Source of the DNA: Microbacterium enclense
GTDB taxonomy: Bacteria; Actinomycetota; Actinomycetes; Actinomycetales; Microbacteriaceae
Direction of reading: 5' to 3'
Length of the DNA stretch: 64,000 bases
NCBI GenBank assembly: GCA_038182865.1
Contig: CP116226.1
Span: 2,356,001 to 2,420,000 of the forward strand
Shown piece after piece: positions 1-8,976 of this stretch (the first letter of the stretch is position 1; each line of letters opens with the position of its first letter). The position numbers were made by a program, and so were the translations under genes. Under the pieces are notes generated by a model that was not told the DNA's origin, did not search any database, and saw nothing but the letters and a program-made list of their open reading frames with translations.

Positions 1-371
1 TCGGCGAGACCGCCGACGGTGTCTTCGAACGGCACGACCGCGTCGGCGTCGGTGGGGACGGCGGCACCCGTCATGATGCGTGCGGCCTCGCCCGGGCCGA
101 GCGAGGGATCGTCGGCGGTGCCGGCCGGCAGATCGGCGACGACGCGCAGTGAGGCCGGGTGATCGGCATCCGCTGCCTCGACGTCGGAGAAGCGCACGGC
201 GAAGCCGTCCATGGAGGAGTTGTCGAAGCCCGGGAGATCGTGTGCGGAGAGCACCGGCTCGGCCAGGGTTCGTCCCGCCGCCTCGGACAGCGGCAGCGAC
301 GCGGCGGGCAGCAGCGCGACGGCGGCGAGCACACGGGCGCGGTGCTCCTCGACGGTGAGCAGCGGGGTCAT
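1..371 (-). CDS. moeA: Molybdopterin molybdenumtransferase MoeA (N-terminal part, cut by window edge)
   Basis: MoeA inserts molybdate into adenylylated molybdopterin, the last step of molybdenum cofactor synthesis, in the cytoplasm. The ATG at 371 opens a frame that runs off the left edge after about 123 codons. It contains the family hallmark GFDNSSMDGFAVR at about residues 47-59 and the later segment GEAARIMTGAAVP. The gene lies 82 bp downstream of the moeB-like gene on the same strand, so moaA, moeB-like and moeA probably form one transcription unit. The C-terminal domains are outside the window, so integrity of the rest cannot be judged. Confidence 0.93.
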   Translation of the reverse strand, partial: MTPLLTVEEHRARVLAAVALLPAASLPLSEAAGRTLAEPVLSAHDLPGFDNSSMDGFAVRFSDVEAADADHPASLRVVADLPAGTADDPSLGPGEAARIMTGAAVPTDADAVVPFEDTVGGLA

Positions 372-453
372 CGGGGCCTCCGAGGGGAGCGAGGGGCGGG
401 GTCGTGACGAACGGTACGGGAGACCTCGCCGCCCGGACCCGGGGTGGCGGCGG

Positions 454-1224
454 TCATGCGCGCGCCGCCGGGAGGAGCGGGATCACGTCCTGCCGGGCGC
501 GCAGCGCATCGATGACGACGAGTCGCCCGAGCAGCGGTTCTCCCGCGCCCGTGACGAGCTTGATCGCCTCGGTGGCGAGAAGCCCGCCGACCTGGACGCA
601 CAGAGAACCGAGCACGCCGACCTGCGCGCACGTCGGCGGCTCACCGGCGGAGCCGGGCGGGAACAGGTCGCCGAGCACGAGGGGTGCGTGGCCCTCGGGT
701 GGGGCTGACCAGAACACCGTCACCTGCGCCGACCACTCCTGGACGGCTCCCCAGACGAGGGGAATGCCGAGACCCTGGGTCGCGGCGGCGACGGCCTCGC
801 GCGTGTCGAAGGTGTCGCTGCCGTCGATCACGAGATCGGCGTCGGCGAAGAGCTCGCGGGCGTTGTCGGAGGTCAGTCGTACGGCGCGTTCATGAACGAC
901 GGTGACGGGCGACAGGTCGCGCACAGCACGCGCGGCGGAGGCTGTTTTCGCGGTGCCGATGTCATCGACGCGATGCAGCAGCTGACGTTGGAGGTTCGTG
1001 CGTTCCACGACGTCGTCGTCGATCACCACGAGTTCACCGACGCCGGCGGCCGCGAGAGCGAGCAGCACGGGGGAGCCCAGGCCCCCCGCTCCCACGACCG
1101 CGATGCGCGCGGCCGCGATCCGCCTCTGCCCCTCCTCGCCGATACCGGCGAGCACCGCGTGGCGGGCGGTGCGGATGAGCTCTTCCGGGGTGAGGGATGC
1201 CACCGGCTCGACGAGCGGTTTCAT
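454..1224 (-). CDS. moeB: ThiF/MoeB/HesA-family adenylyltransferase (molybdopterin-synthase activating type)
   Basis: This E1-like enzyme adenylates the C-terminal glycine of a MoaD- or ThiS-type sulfur carrier. The 256-aa product has the nucleotide-binding loop VVGAGGLGSPVLLALAAAGV, then VVERTNLQRQLLH, DLVIDGSDTFDTR, and the PPTCAQVGVLG segment typical of MoeB. The two CxxC zinc pairs of Escherichia coli MoeB are not present and there is no C-terminal rhodanese domain, so it is a short form. I chose ATG 1224 rather than a longer in-frame start because it overlaps the moaA stop in an ATGA, giving translational coupling. A role in thiamine synthesis is possible, but the moeA/moaA context favours molybdopterin. 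Confidence 0.88.
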   Translation of the reverse strand: MKPLVEPVASLTPEELIRTARHAVLAGIGEEGQRRIAAARIAVVGAGGLGSPVLLALAAAGVGELVVIDDDVVERTNLQRQLLHRVDDIGTAKTASAARAVRDLSPVTVVHERAVRLTSDNARELFADADLVIDGSDTFDTREAVAAATQGLGIPLVWGAVQEWSAQVTVFWSAPPEGHAPLVLGDLFPPGSAGEPPTCAQVGVLGSLCVQVGGLLATEAIKLVTGAGEPLLGRLVVIDALRARQDVIPLLPAARA

Positions 1225-2438
1225 CCGCCGATCGCGCTCATGGTGCGCTCGGGCTGGACGAAATCGGCGCGCGCGAGCCCGACGCGGTCGGAACCATGGG
1301 CGCGGGGCTTGGCCCACATGGCATCCCGCCAGATCTGTGCGAGGCCCTCGTCGTCGGCGCCGTCGCGGAGGGAGGTGAGCAGGTCGGTCTCCTCGTGCGA
1401 GAACAGGCACGAACGGATACGGCCGTCGGCCGTGACGCGGGTGCGCGAGCATGCGGCGCAGAAGGGCTCGGTGACGGAGGAAATGATCCCGACGTGTCCG
1501 GCGAGGGCGGTCTCGCCGTGGCGGCGCACCTCCCAGCGTTCGGCGGGGGCGGCACCACGACCGCGCGGGTCGGCGGTGAGCGTGAACGCTTCCTCGATCG
1601 CGGCGCGGATGTCACGCGCGGGGATGACGTTCGTCGCGCTCCACGAGCGGTCGCCGTCGAGCGGCATGTCCTCGATGAAGCGCATTTCGAAGCCGTTCGA
1701 CACGGCCCAGTCGACCAGGGGGACGACCTCGGTGTCGTTGATGCCGCGCAGCAGCACGGCGTTGATCTTGATCGGGCCGAGTCCCGCGGCACGGGCGGCC
1801 TGGAGACCTGCGAGGACCTTCTCGAGGTGCGGGCGGCGCGTCAGCTCGGCGAACGTTTGGGGGTGCAGGGTGTCGAGCGAGACGTTGAGGCGCGTCAGCC
1901 CGGCGTCCTTGAGGTCGTGCGCGCGGGAATCGAGTCCCACGGCGTTGGTCGTCATGGAGATCGGCAGATCGGGATTGTCGGCCCGGATCCCGGCGATGAT
2001 GTGCTCGAGGTCCTTGCGGACGAGGGGCTCGCCACCCGTGAGGCGCAGTTCCTCCGCCCCCAGCGAGCGGACCGCCACCCGCACGATGCGCCGGATCTCG
2101 TCGGCGCTCATCAGCTGTGTCTGCGGGAGCCACGGCATCCCGTCGGCCGGCATGCAGTACGTGCAGCGCAGGTTGCACTTGTCGATCACCGAGACGCGGA
2201 GGTCGGTCGCGACGCGGCCGAAGCGGTCACGCAGTCCGCCGCTCTGCGGCGCGCCGGCCACGCGGACGGCACCCGGGTCGCGAGGGGTCACGGGCCGCGC
2301 CCCGCCGGTGTCCGTGTCGCGGCGGGGGCCGGTCGTGCGGATGGCGCCGAGCTCGTTCGTCGGCGCGCCCGCGGTCACGGTCGCGCTGAGCGGCACGACG
2401 ACCGGTCCGCGCGAGGCGTTCGCGTGCTCGGCATCCAT
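1221..2438 (-). CDS. moaA: GTP 3',8-cyclase MoaA (radical SAM)
   Basis: MoaA starts molybdopterin synthesis by rearranging GTP to 3',8-cyclo-GTP with MoaC as partner. The 405-aa protein has the radical SAM cluster CNLRCTYC at about residues 92-99, the SAM-binding LTGGEPLVRKD, the C-terminal cluster CAACSRTR followed by RIRSCLFS, and ends in Gly-Gly, which is the catalytically important tail of MoaA. An N-terminal extension of about 75 residues rich in T, A and P precedes the barrel. A -10-like TAGGCT lies exactly 7 nt upstream of the ATG (plus-strand AGCCTA at 2445-2450), so the message is probably leaderless. It is the first gene of the moaA-moeB-moeA unit. Confidence 0.95.
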   Translation of the reverse strand: MDAEHANASRGPVVVPLSATVTAGAPTNELGAIRTTGPRRDTDTGGARPVTPRDPGAVRVAGAPQSGGLRDRFGRVATDLRVSVIDKCNLRCTYCMPADGMPWLPQTQLMSADEIRRIVRVAVRSLGAEELRLTGGEPLVRKDLEHIIAGIRADNPDLPISMTTNAVGLDSRAHDLKDAGLTRLNVSLDTLHPQTFAELTRRPHLEKVLAGLQAARAAGLGPIKINAVLLRGINDTEVVPLVDWAVSNGFEMRFIEDMPLDGDRSWSATNVIPARDIRAAIEEAFTLTADPRGRGAAPAERWEVRRHGETALAGHVGIISSVTEPFCAACSRTRVTADGRIRSCLFSHEETDLLTSLRDGADDEGLAQIWRDAMWAKPRAHGSDRVGLARADFVQPERTMSAIGG

Positions 2439-2634
2439 GGGTCGAGCCTAGGTCAGTGCGGGACGGGAAAGGGCGGTGCGGGCAGGGGAGCGGAGGAGAT
2501 TCACGCCGGCGGAGGACCCGGCCGGCCGGGCTCGTCCTCGCGCGGCCTGATCTCGGGTGGTGCCGGTAGCCGGTGCCGGTTCCCGTGCCGGGCAGGCGGG
2601 GCAGTGCCGGCCCCGGGGAGGGTACGGTCGTCGC

Positions 2635-3030
2635 ATGCCGAACACCTTCCGCATCGCCACCGCCGCCCGCCTCCTCGGTGTCAGCGACGACACCGTGCGG
2701 CGGTGGATCGATCAGGGCGTGCTGCCGACCACCGGTGCTTCACCGGTCGAGATCCCGGGAGCTGCTCTCGCGGAGCGGGCCGTCGCCCTGGCGGACGAGC
2801 CCAACGACCCCACCGGTGTCGCCTCGAGCGCGCGCAACCGTTTCGTCGGCATCGTGACGCGCGTGCGCATCGACGGCGTGATGGCCCAGGTCGACCTGCA
2901 GTGCGGTTCGCACCGCGTGGTGTCGCTGATGTCGGCCGAGGCCGCCGAGGAGCTCGCGCTCGAGGCCGGGTCCCTCGCCGTCGCCTCGGTGAAGGCGACG
3001 GTCGTGACGGTGGAAGCTCCCCGCGGCTGA
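2635..3030 (+). CDS. HTH-TOBE molybdate-binding protein (Mop/ModE-like)
   Basis: The 131-aa protein joins two parts. Residues about 4-30 (FRIATAARLLGVSDDTVRRW) look like a MerR/excisionase-type helix-turn-helix, and residues about 66-129 (ARNRFVGIVTRV to VKATVVTVEA) are a TOBE/Mop molybdate-binding domain. Proteins of this plan are known as molybdate-binding DNA-binding proteins; by inference it senses molybdate and controls modABC, which begins 129 bp downstream on the same strand and has inverted repeats in its promoter. ATG 2635 was chosen over a GTG at 2557 because a TACGGT -10-like hexamer at 2623-2628 puts the transcription start on the ATG. It is divergent from moaA. Confidence 0.85.
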   Translation: MPNTFRIATAARLLGVSDDTVRRWIDQGVLPTTGASPVEIPGAALAERAVALADEPNDPTGVASSARNRFVGIVTRVRIDGVMAQVDLQCGSHRVVSLMSAEAAEELALEAGSLAVASVKATVVTVEAPRG

Positions 3031-3050
3031 ACCGGCGCGGCGGCGCGCGG

Positions 3051-3067
3051 CCGCTTCGGTAAAGCGG
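3051..3067 (+). terminator. Short hairpin after the HTH-TOBE gene
   Basis: The arms CCGCTT and AAGCGG pair around a 5-nt loop just after the stop of the molybdate-binding protein gene. There is no T-run, so this is only a weak terminator candidate. Confidence 0.3.
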
Positions 3068-3081
3068 ACCGACTCGACGTG

Positions 3082-3121
3082 ATCCGCGGATATAGTCGGG
3101 TGAAAACTCCGCAAACGCGGA
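3082..3121 (+). promoter_or_regulatory. modA promoter with two GCGGA inverted repeats (candidate operator)
   Basis: A perfect palindrome ATCCGCGGAT lies at 3082-3091 and a second inverted repeat TCCGC-AAAC-GCGGA at 3108-3121. A -10-like TATAGT (3091-3096) touches the first palindrome, so a bound protein there would block transcription of modA. The HTH-TOBE protein encoded just upstream is the obvious candidate ligand, by analogy with ModE control of modABC. The repeats are seen directly; binding is inferred. Confidence 0.55.
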
Positions 3122-3159
3122 TTTATCCCCCCGGCGCCTCGTGGCGCGGAAGGAAAACA

Positions 3160-3933
3160 ATGCGCCGTCCTCTTCGCCTCGCCGCCGCCCTGGGCGCCGC
3201 CGCCCTGCTCGCTGCCTGTGCGAGCCCCGCGTCCGAGCCCGCGGCATCGGGAACCCCCGGCGGGCAGGACACGCTCAGCGGCACCGTCGAGGTCTACGCC
3301 GCCGCCTCTCTTCAGCGGTCGTTCGACGAGATCTCCGCGGCGTTCGAGGCCGCCCACCCCGAGGTCACGGTGAGCGCGGTGTACGACGGCTCGAGCACCT
3401 TGGCCACGCAGATCGGCGAAGGCGCCCCCGCGGACGTCTTCGCCTCGGCCGACGAGAAGAACATGGCCAAAGTCGCGGCCCAGGCACCTGACCCGCAGAT
3501 CTTCGCGGCCAACACTCTCGTGATCGCTGTGCCGTCCGAGAACCCGGGCGCGGTCCGTTCGCTCGCCGACCTCGCGCGTGTGACGACCGTGCTCTGCGCG
3601 CCGGAGGTGCCGTGCGGTGCCGCTTCGCAGACGCTGCTGTCGAACGCCGGGGTCGCCGTGAGCCCCGCCAGCGCGGAGCAGAACGTCACCGCGGTGCTGA
3701 CGAAGGTCGCCGCGGGCGAAGCCGACGCCGGCCTCGTGTACGCCACCGATGTCGTCGGCCGCGACGATGTCGAGGCGATCGTGCCCGACGGTGCCGACGC
3801 CGTGGTCAACCGCTATCCGATCGCGGCCCTGACCGATGCCCCGAACCCGGACGCTGCCGCGGCCTTCGTCTCGTTCGTGTTGTCGGGCGAGGGGCAGCGC
3901 ATCCTCGACGACGCCGGGTTCCGCGCCCCATGA
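3160..3933 (+). CDS. modA: Molybdate ABC transporter, substrate-binding lipoprotein ModA
   Basis: ModA captures molybdate (or tungstate) outside the membrane and delivers it to ModBC. The 257-aa precursor has a lipoprotein signal peptide ending in the lipobox LLAAC. The mature part carries the family segments VEVYAAASLQRSFDEI, YDGSSTLATQIGEGAPADVFASADEKNM and GLVYATDVVG. ATG 3160 follows GGAAGGA by a normal distance; an upstream in-frame start would destroy the signal peptide. The stop overlaps the modB start in an ATGA. It is the first gene of modABC. Confidence 0.95.
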   Translation: MRRPLRLAAALGAAALLAACASPASEPAASGTPGGQDTLSGTVEVYAAASLQRSFDEISAAFEAAHPEVTVSAVYDGSSTLATQIGEGAPADVFASADEKNMAKVAAQAPDPQIFAANTLVIAVPSENPGAVRSLADLARVTTVLCAPEVPCGAASQTLLSNAGVAVSPASAEQNVTAVLTKVAAGEADAGLVYATDVVGRDDVEAIVPDGADAVVNRYPIAALTDAPNPDAAAAFVSFVLSGEGQRILDDAGFRAP

Positions 3934-4709
3934 GGTCGGGCGGGTACGTCCCGCGGTGGCTCATCGTGCCCGCGGGGGCCGGGCTGCTGTTCCTCCTGGT
4001 GCCGCTGACGGCGCTCATCGCGCGCGTGCAGTGGGCGACGCTGTGGACCGACGTGACCTCCGACGCCGCGCTCTCGGCCCTCGGCCTCTCGGTGACCACC
4101 GGTGCCGCGGCCACCGTGATGTGCGCCGTCGTCGGCATCCCTCTCGCCCTCGTGATCGCGCGCAGCCCCGCCCGCACGGCGGCCCTGTTGCGAGCCCTGG
4201 TGACGGTGCCGCTCGTGCTGCCACCGATGGTCGGCGGAGTCGCGCTGCTGTATCTGTTCGGGCGGACGGGGTGGTTCAGCGCCCTCGGCCTGCCCTTCAC
4301 CACGTCGGCGGTGGTCCTCGCCCAGGTGTTCGTCGCGCTGCCGTTCCTCGTGCTCGCGGTCGAGGGGGCGCTCCGCAGCACCGGGGTGGACTTCGAACGC
4401 ACCGCGGCCTCCCTGGGGGCGAGTCGTGCGACGATCCTGCGCCGCATCACGCTCCCGCTCGCCGCCCCCGGCATCGTGGCCGGAGTGGTGCTGTGCTTCG
4501 CCCGCGCGATCGGCGAGTTCGGGGCAACGGCGTTGTTCGCCGGTAACCGACCGGGCGTGACGCAGACGATGCCGCTCGCGATCTACACCGCCTTCAACGG
4601 AGCCGGCGTCTCGCAGGGAACCGCTGTGGCGCTGTCCCTCCTGTTGCTCGTGACCGCGGTGGCCGTCCTGCTGCTCGTCCGCGGATGGCGACCGGGGGTC
4701 GGGCGGTGA
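3930..4709 (+). CDS. modB: Molybdate ABC transporter permease ModB
   Basis: ModB is the membrane channel of the molybdate importer. The 259-aa product has five to six hydrophobic helices and the binding-protein-dependent permease EAA loop (ERTAASLGASRATILRRITLPLAAPGI), followed by the ModB-typical ARAIGEFGATALFAGN. The ATG overlaps the modA stop and the gene is itself overlapped by modC, so modABC is one tightly coupled operon. The longest open frame starts inside modA and is not used. Confidence 0.94.
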   Translation: MRSGGYVPRWLIVPAGAGLLFLLVPLTALIARVQWATLWTDVTSDAALSALGLSVTTGAAATVMCAVVGIPLALVIARSPARTAALLRALVTVPLVLPPMVGGVALLYLFGRTGWFSALGLPFTTSAVVLAQVFVALPFLVLAVEGALRSTGVDFERTAASLGASRATILRRITLPLAAPGIVAGVVLCFARAIGEFGATALFAGNRPGVTQTMPLAIYTAFNGAGVSQGTAVALSLLLLVTAVAVLLLVRGWRPGVGR

Positions 4710-5797
4710 GCGCGGTGAGCCCTCTCCCCGAGGGGCAGGCCGAGGTCGGGCGTCAGACGGTTCCGGATGCCGCCGACCTGCGTGCCCGCATCGTCGTCCG
4801 CCGTCGCGATTTCGCCGTCGACATCGCGCTCGAGGTCGCGCCCGGAGACACGGTCGCGGTCATGGGCCGCAGCGGTGCGGGCAAGTCGACGCTGCTCGGC
4901 GCGCTCGCCGGACTCGCAGCGCTCGATGATGGCGAGGTCGTGCTGGACGGTCGCGTCCTCGACCGCGCGCCGCGTGTACGTACGGCGCCGATGCACCGCG
5001 GGATCGTGCTCCTCGGACAGGACGCGCGCCTCTTCCCGCATCTGAGCGCGCGGGAGAACGTCGCGTTCGGTCCCCGCGCGGCGGGGGTCTCGGCATCCGA
5101 AGCCCGCGCGCGCGCCGAGGAGTGGCTGACCCGCGTGGGGCTCGCCGGTGCGGGAGACCGGCGCCCCGCTCAGTTGTCGGGCGGCGAGCAGCAGCGCGTC
5201 GCGGTGGCCCGCGCGCTCGCCGCCGAGCCGCGCGTGGTGCTCCTGGATGAGCCGCTCGTGGCCCTCGATGCGGTGACCGCGTCGGAGATCCGGTCGATGC
5301 TGCGCGAGCGTCTCGCGGGGGTGACGACGATCGCCGTGACACATGACGCCGTCGACGCCGCAGCCCTCGCCGACCGGCTCGTGATCGTCGAGCGCGGACG
5401 CGTGACGCAGACAGGGTCGGTGCGCGAGGTCCTCACGGCACCCGCGACAGCGGTCGCCGCGGCCATCGCCGGGCTCGAACGCGTTGTGGGCGTCTCTCGC
5501 CGCGGGGGCTGGGAGAACGCGGGAATGCGGCTGGACTCCACGGATGCCACCTCTCTCGCGCTCGCCGCCACCGACGGGGTTGCGCTCGCCGCCGTCTTTC
5601 GCGCGGTCGACGTGCGTCTCGGGGAGGGATGTCCGGCCACCGTCGAGCGCCTCGAACCGACCCCGACCGGTGTCCGTGTCGTGACCGATCGCGGGGCCGC
5701 CGAGGTGTCGCCGAGCGAGGCGACGGCGATTCTGCCGGGCGACGTGGTGCTCGCGAGGATCGCGCCGGATCGCGTGCGGTTCGTCGCGGCATCCTGA
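4685..5797 (+). CDS. modC: Molybdate ABC transporter ATP-binding protein ModC
   Basis: ModC hydrolyses ATP to drive molybdate uptake. Visible motifs are Walker A GRSGAGKS, signature LSGGEQQRVAVARAL, Walker B VVLLDEPL and the switch histidine in AVTHD. Residues about 300-368 form a C-terminal TOBE domain, as expected for ModC, where molybdate can bind and inhibit the transporter. Two starts are possible: ATG 4685 inside modB, or GTG 4706 that overlaps the modB stop as GTGA. The GTG gives the usual coupling. The gene is followed by 80 bp with nothing recognisable and then a convergent gene. Confidence 0.93.
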   Translation: MATGGRAVSAVSPLPEGQAEVGRQTVPDAADLRARIVVRRRDFAVDIALEVAPGDTVAVMGRSGAGKSTLLGALAGLAALDDGEVVLDGRVLDRAPRVRTAPMHRGIVLLGQDARLFPHLSARENVAFGPRAAGVSASEARARAEEWLTRVGLAGAGDRRPAQLSGGEQQRVAVARALAAEPRVVLLDEPLVALDAVTASEIRSMLRERLAGVTTIAVTHDAVDAAALADRLVIVERGRVTQTGSVREVLTAPATAVAAAIAGLERVVGVSRRGGWENAGMRLDSTDATSLALAATDGVALAAVFRAVDVRLGEGCPATVERLEPTPTGVRVVTDRGAAEVSPSEATAILPGDVVLARIAPDRVRFVAAS

Positions 5798-5877
5798 AGC
5801 GCCGTTCGTTCGAGGAGGGGCGCCGGGCACCCGGCCGAGCGTCGGGAGCACCCGGACGCGGGGGAGCCGCTCCGCCG

Positions 5878-7239
5878 TCATCCTGCCTCGACCGCACGCC
5901 GGAGAGCGGGACCCAGGTCATCGGGCGACCGGAGCGCGCGCCGCGCTGCGCCGACCGCGCGGCGCCGTGCGGCGGGACCGGGCGTCGGCGCCGTGAGGGC
6001 GACCGCGGCGATGAGGTGGGCGTCGCTCGTCCAGGCCGCGGCGCGCGGCGGAGGGCGGTGAACGAGGGCGAGCACGCGGGCAGCGTCGGTCAGCGCCGCC
6101 GCCGACCGGTCGAGTTCCCGGAGGGCGGCGCGTATCCGTGACTCGGCCGCGCGTGCGTCGGTCGCGTCGGCGGCGGCGAGGCGGTCCGAAACCGCGGCGA
6201 GAACGGCGCTCAGCCGCGACCGCACGACGTCGGCGGTGCGGACGGGGTACACCAACGCGACCGCGAGGAGCCCGATCGCGACACCCACGACGATCTCGAT
6301 CAACCGCTGACCGATGAGCGGGCTGGGTTGACCGGTGAGGCGCTCGAGCAGGGTCAGCGCGACCGTCACGCCGAAAGCCCAGACCGCATACCCGATCTCG
6401 CGGAACAGGACGCCGACCCCGATCGCCGTGAGAGCCAGCGCGACCACAACCCCGCCGTCGCTCGGCAGCACACCGGCGGGGAGAAGAGCCACGAGAGAGC
6501 CCACCGCCGCGCCGATCAGGCGGTGAACCCCGGTGCGGATGGCATCCGCCCGCCCTCGGGGGAGGTAGGCGACGATGATCGTGCTCAACACCACCCACGG
6601 CCAGTGCTCGCCGAAGACCGTCCCGCCGACCACGAACGCCACGGTGAGCGCGACGCCCAGCTGCAGAGCGGAGCGCGTGGATGCCGAGGGGCGCAGTCGG
6701 CTCGGCGGGAGCACGTCTTCCCGGCCGCCCGACACCGGCCGGGGGATGAGCATCAGCGCTCGAGCCGCGCCCTGCACCGCGGTGACCACGACCCAGGCCA
6801 GCACGGCGATCCCGATCGGTGCGAGCACGGCGGCGAGCGGGCCCAGGTCGACTCCCACGCCCGCTGGCAGGAACAGCACTGCGAGGAACGGCGTCGCCAC
6901 GAGCGAGCCGATCCGACGCCAGAACGGGCCTCGTCCTCTCGACGCGACGACGGCCACGAGCACGACGACGTAGACGAGGGCTCCGATCCACGGGCTCGCG
7001 CGCAGGAGCGCCCCCAGGGCGACGCCGGCGAGGCCGACCACCGGCAGGAGGGCGAGCGCTTCGAGGCGTCCTCGCCGATCCCGTTCGAACTGACTCCGGC
7101 TGAGCGACGCCGTCAGAGCGATGCCCAGGATGATCGCGGAGGGTTCGGGCAGCACCGTGAGAAGGACCGCCACCACGATCGCCACAGCGAGCAGGGCCAG
7201 CGCTCCCCGCCCGAGACGGTCTCGCCATCCCTCGCGCAC
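5878..7239 (-). CDS. FUSC-family membrane protein (aromatic acid exporter-like)
   Basis: The 453-aa protein has two blocks of hydrophobic helices (about residues 10-170 and 195-330) and a soluble, alanine- and arginine-rich C-terminal tail. This is the plan of FUSC/YccS/AaeB-type proteins, which include exporters of aromatic acids, although most actinobacterial members have no known substrate. The middle segment HWPWVVLSTIIVAYLPRGRADAIRTGVHRLIGAAVGSLVA matches the conserved FUSC core in character (given here as a family impression, not a search result). It starts 37 bp downstream of cydC and could be read from the cyd unit. Confidence 0.75.
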   Translation of the reverse strand: MREGWRDRLGRGALALLAVAIVVAVLLTVLPEPSAIILGIALTASLSRSQFERDRRGRLEALALLPVVGLAGVALGALLRASPWIGALVYVVVLVAVVASRGRGPFWRRIGSLVATPFLAVLFLPAGVGVDLGPLAAVLAPIGIAVLAWVVVTAVQGAARALMLIPRPVSGGREDVLPPSRLRPSASTRSALQLGVALTVAFVVGGTVFGEHWPWVVLSTIIVAYLPRGRADAIRTGVHRLIGAAVGSLVALLPAGVLPSDGGVVVALALTAIGVGVLFREIGYAVWAFGVTVALTLLERLTGQPSPLIGQRLIEIVVGVAIGLLAVALVYPVRTADVVRSRLSAVLAAVSDRLAAADATDARAAESRIRAALRELDRSAAALTDAARVLALVHRPPPRAAAWTSDAHLIAAVALTAPTPGPAARRRAVGAARRALRSPDDLGPALRRAVEAG

Positions 7240-7275
7240 GCGCTCACGGTAGACCCGCTGTCTTTGAGCGTGCCG

Positions 7276-8976
7276 TCAGGATCGCAGCGACGACGATCCG
7301 ACGATCCGCCCCTGCTCCATCCGCACCTCGCGGTCCACGAGCCCGGCCGGCACCTCGACGTGCGAGACGAGCACGACGGCGCGATCCCGATCCACCGCGG
7401 TGAGCAGGTCGTGGAGAAGGGCCTCGGATGCCGCGGCGTCGACGCCCGCGGTCGGCTCGTCGAGCACGAGTACGGGGAAGTCGCGCAGCAGTGCACGGGC
7501 GAGGGCGAGACGCTGCGCTTGCCCGCCCGAGACGAGGACACCGCGATCGCCCACGCGCGCGTCGAGCCCCCCGCGCTCGGCGACCCACGCCTCCAGGCCG
7601 ACGCGGGCGAGCACGGCGACGAGGTCGGCGTCGGTGGCGTCGTCGCGAGCGAACAGGAGGTTCTGACGGATCGACTCGTCGAAGAGGAACGGCGACTGCT
7701 CGATGAGTCCGATCGTGCGGCGCAGGTCGTCGCCCGACACGGACCGGGCCTCGACGCCGCCGATCGTGTAGGAGCCCGTGTAGTCGAGGAAGCGCGCGAG
7801 CACGTGGGCGAGCGTCGTCTTCCCCGCCCCGCTCGGCCCGGTGACGAGCACACGCTCGCCGGCGTCGACCCGGAGCGCGACCGCGGTGAGTCGTCCCGTG
7901 TCACCGTCGTCGGCGGCGCGGGCCGGCCAGTGCGCCGCGACGCCGCGGAGTTCGATCCCCGTTCCCAGGGGCGGGGCGTCTCCCGACGGCAGGGGCTCGT
8001 CGCGAGGGAGACCGTCGGGGATCGCGTCGGGGACGGCGTCGGCGATACGCTCCGCGGCCGCGCGCACCTGGCGCCAGGATGCCAGGGCCAGGGGCACCGG
8101 CCCGAACACCTCGAAAACGGCCATCGGCAGCAGCACGACGACCGCGAGCCCGGGCCCCGACAGCGTGCCGGTGGCGATCCCGGGGGAGGCGACGGCGAGT
8201 GCGAGCAGAGACGCGGCACCGGCGAGCACCGACACCGTGCCGGAGGTCAGCCCCTGCGCTGCTCCCCGGCGGATCACCGCGCGCCGCAGAGCGGCATCGG
8301 CGGTGCGGATGCGTTCGCGGGCGGCATCCACCGCTGCGTACGCCGTCAACACGTCGAGGTTGGTCAGGAGATCGTGCACGGCATCGGCGACCGCGGCGCG
8401 CAGCGGCGCGATGGAGCGTTCCGCGCGCGAGCCGGCGGCCGATCCCACGGCCACCGAGACCGCGAACGCCACGGCGAGACACACGAACAGCGTGAGTGCC
8501 GCCGGCCACGAGATGAATGCGGTGAACACGACGGCCGCGAGAGAGGTCAGCGCGGCGGCCGACAAGGGCAGCACGACTCGCAACGGCAGATCCTGCAGCT
8601 CTTCGACGTCGTCGACGACGCTCGACAGCAGCCCACCTCGCCGCGCGCGCCCGAGACCGTCCGGGGCCAGCGGCACGAGCTCGCGCACGAGGTCGGCGCG
8701 CACGCCCGCCAGCTGGTGCAGGGCCGCGTCGTGGCTCGTCAGCCGCTCCAGGTAGCGGAACACCCCGCGCGACAGCGCGAACGCGCGAACTCCCACGACC
8801 GCGGCCGAGAGGTACATCACGAGGGGCTGCTCGGCCGCGCGCGCGATGAGCCACGCGCTCGCCGCGAGCAGCGCCACGGCGCTCAGCGCGGTACCGAACC
8901 CCGAGAGCACCGCGGGGGCGAACCGACGACGCGAGGGCATCGCCGAGCGCAGGATGCCGCGCACCCGCGCGTTCAC
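7276..8976 (-). CDS. cydC: Thiol reductant ABC exporter subunit CydC
   Basis: CydC with CydD forms a heterodimeric ABC transporter that exports cysteine/glutathione and is required for assembly of cytochrome bd. The 566-aa protein has a six-helix membrane domain (residues about 15-290) and an ATPase domain with Walker A GPSGAGKT, signature VSGGQAQRLALARAL and Walker B VLVLDEPTAGVD. The start is a GTG at 8976 that overlaps the cydD stop as GTGA. It is the last gene of the cydA-cydB-cydD-cydC series. Confidence 0.92.
   Translation of the reverse strand: MNARVRGILRSAMPSRRRFAPAVLSGFGTALSAVALLAASAWLIARAAEQPLVMYLSAAVVGVRAFALSRGVFRYLERLTSHDAALHQLAGVRADLVRELVPLAPDGLGRARRGGLLSSVVDDVEELQDLPLRVVLPLSAAALTSLAAVVFTAFISWPAALTLFVCLAVAFAVSVAVGSAAGSRAERSIAPLRAAVADAVHDLLTNLDVLTAYAAVDAARERIRTADAALRRAVIRRGAAQGLTSGTVSVLAGAASLLALAVASPGIATGTLSGPGLAVVVLLPMAVFEVFGPVPLALASWRQVRAAAERIADAVPDAIPDGLPRDEPLPSGDAPPLGTGIELRGVAAHWPARAADDGDTGRLTAVALRVDAGERVLVTGPSGAGKTTLAHVLARFLDYTGSYTIGGVEARSVSGDDLRRTIGLIEQSPFLFDESIRQNLLFARDDATDADLVAVLARVGLEAWVAERGGLDARVGDRGVLVSGGQAQRLALARALLRDFPVLVLDEPTAGVDAAASEALLHDLLTAVDRDRAVVLVSHVEVPAGLVDREVRMEQGRIVGSSSLRS

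Noticed and set aside
211..708. Long plus-strand frame over moeA and moeB
   Set aside because: Arg/Pro/Ser-rich translation without motif; the minus strand carries clear MoeA and MoeB motifs.
1197..3062. 621-codon plus-strand frame over moaA
   Set aside because: Typical high-GC antisense shadow; moaA on the minus strand has full radical SAM motifs.
3051..3121. Moco riboswitch upstream of modA
   Set aside because: Only short inverted repeats are visible; the long conserved helices of the Moco RNA element are not present.
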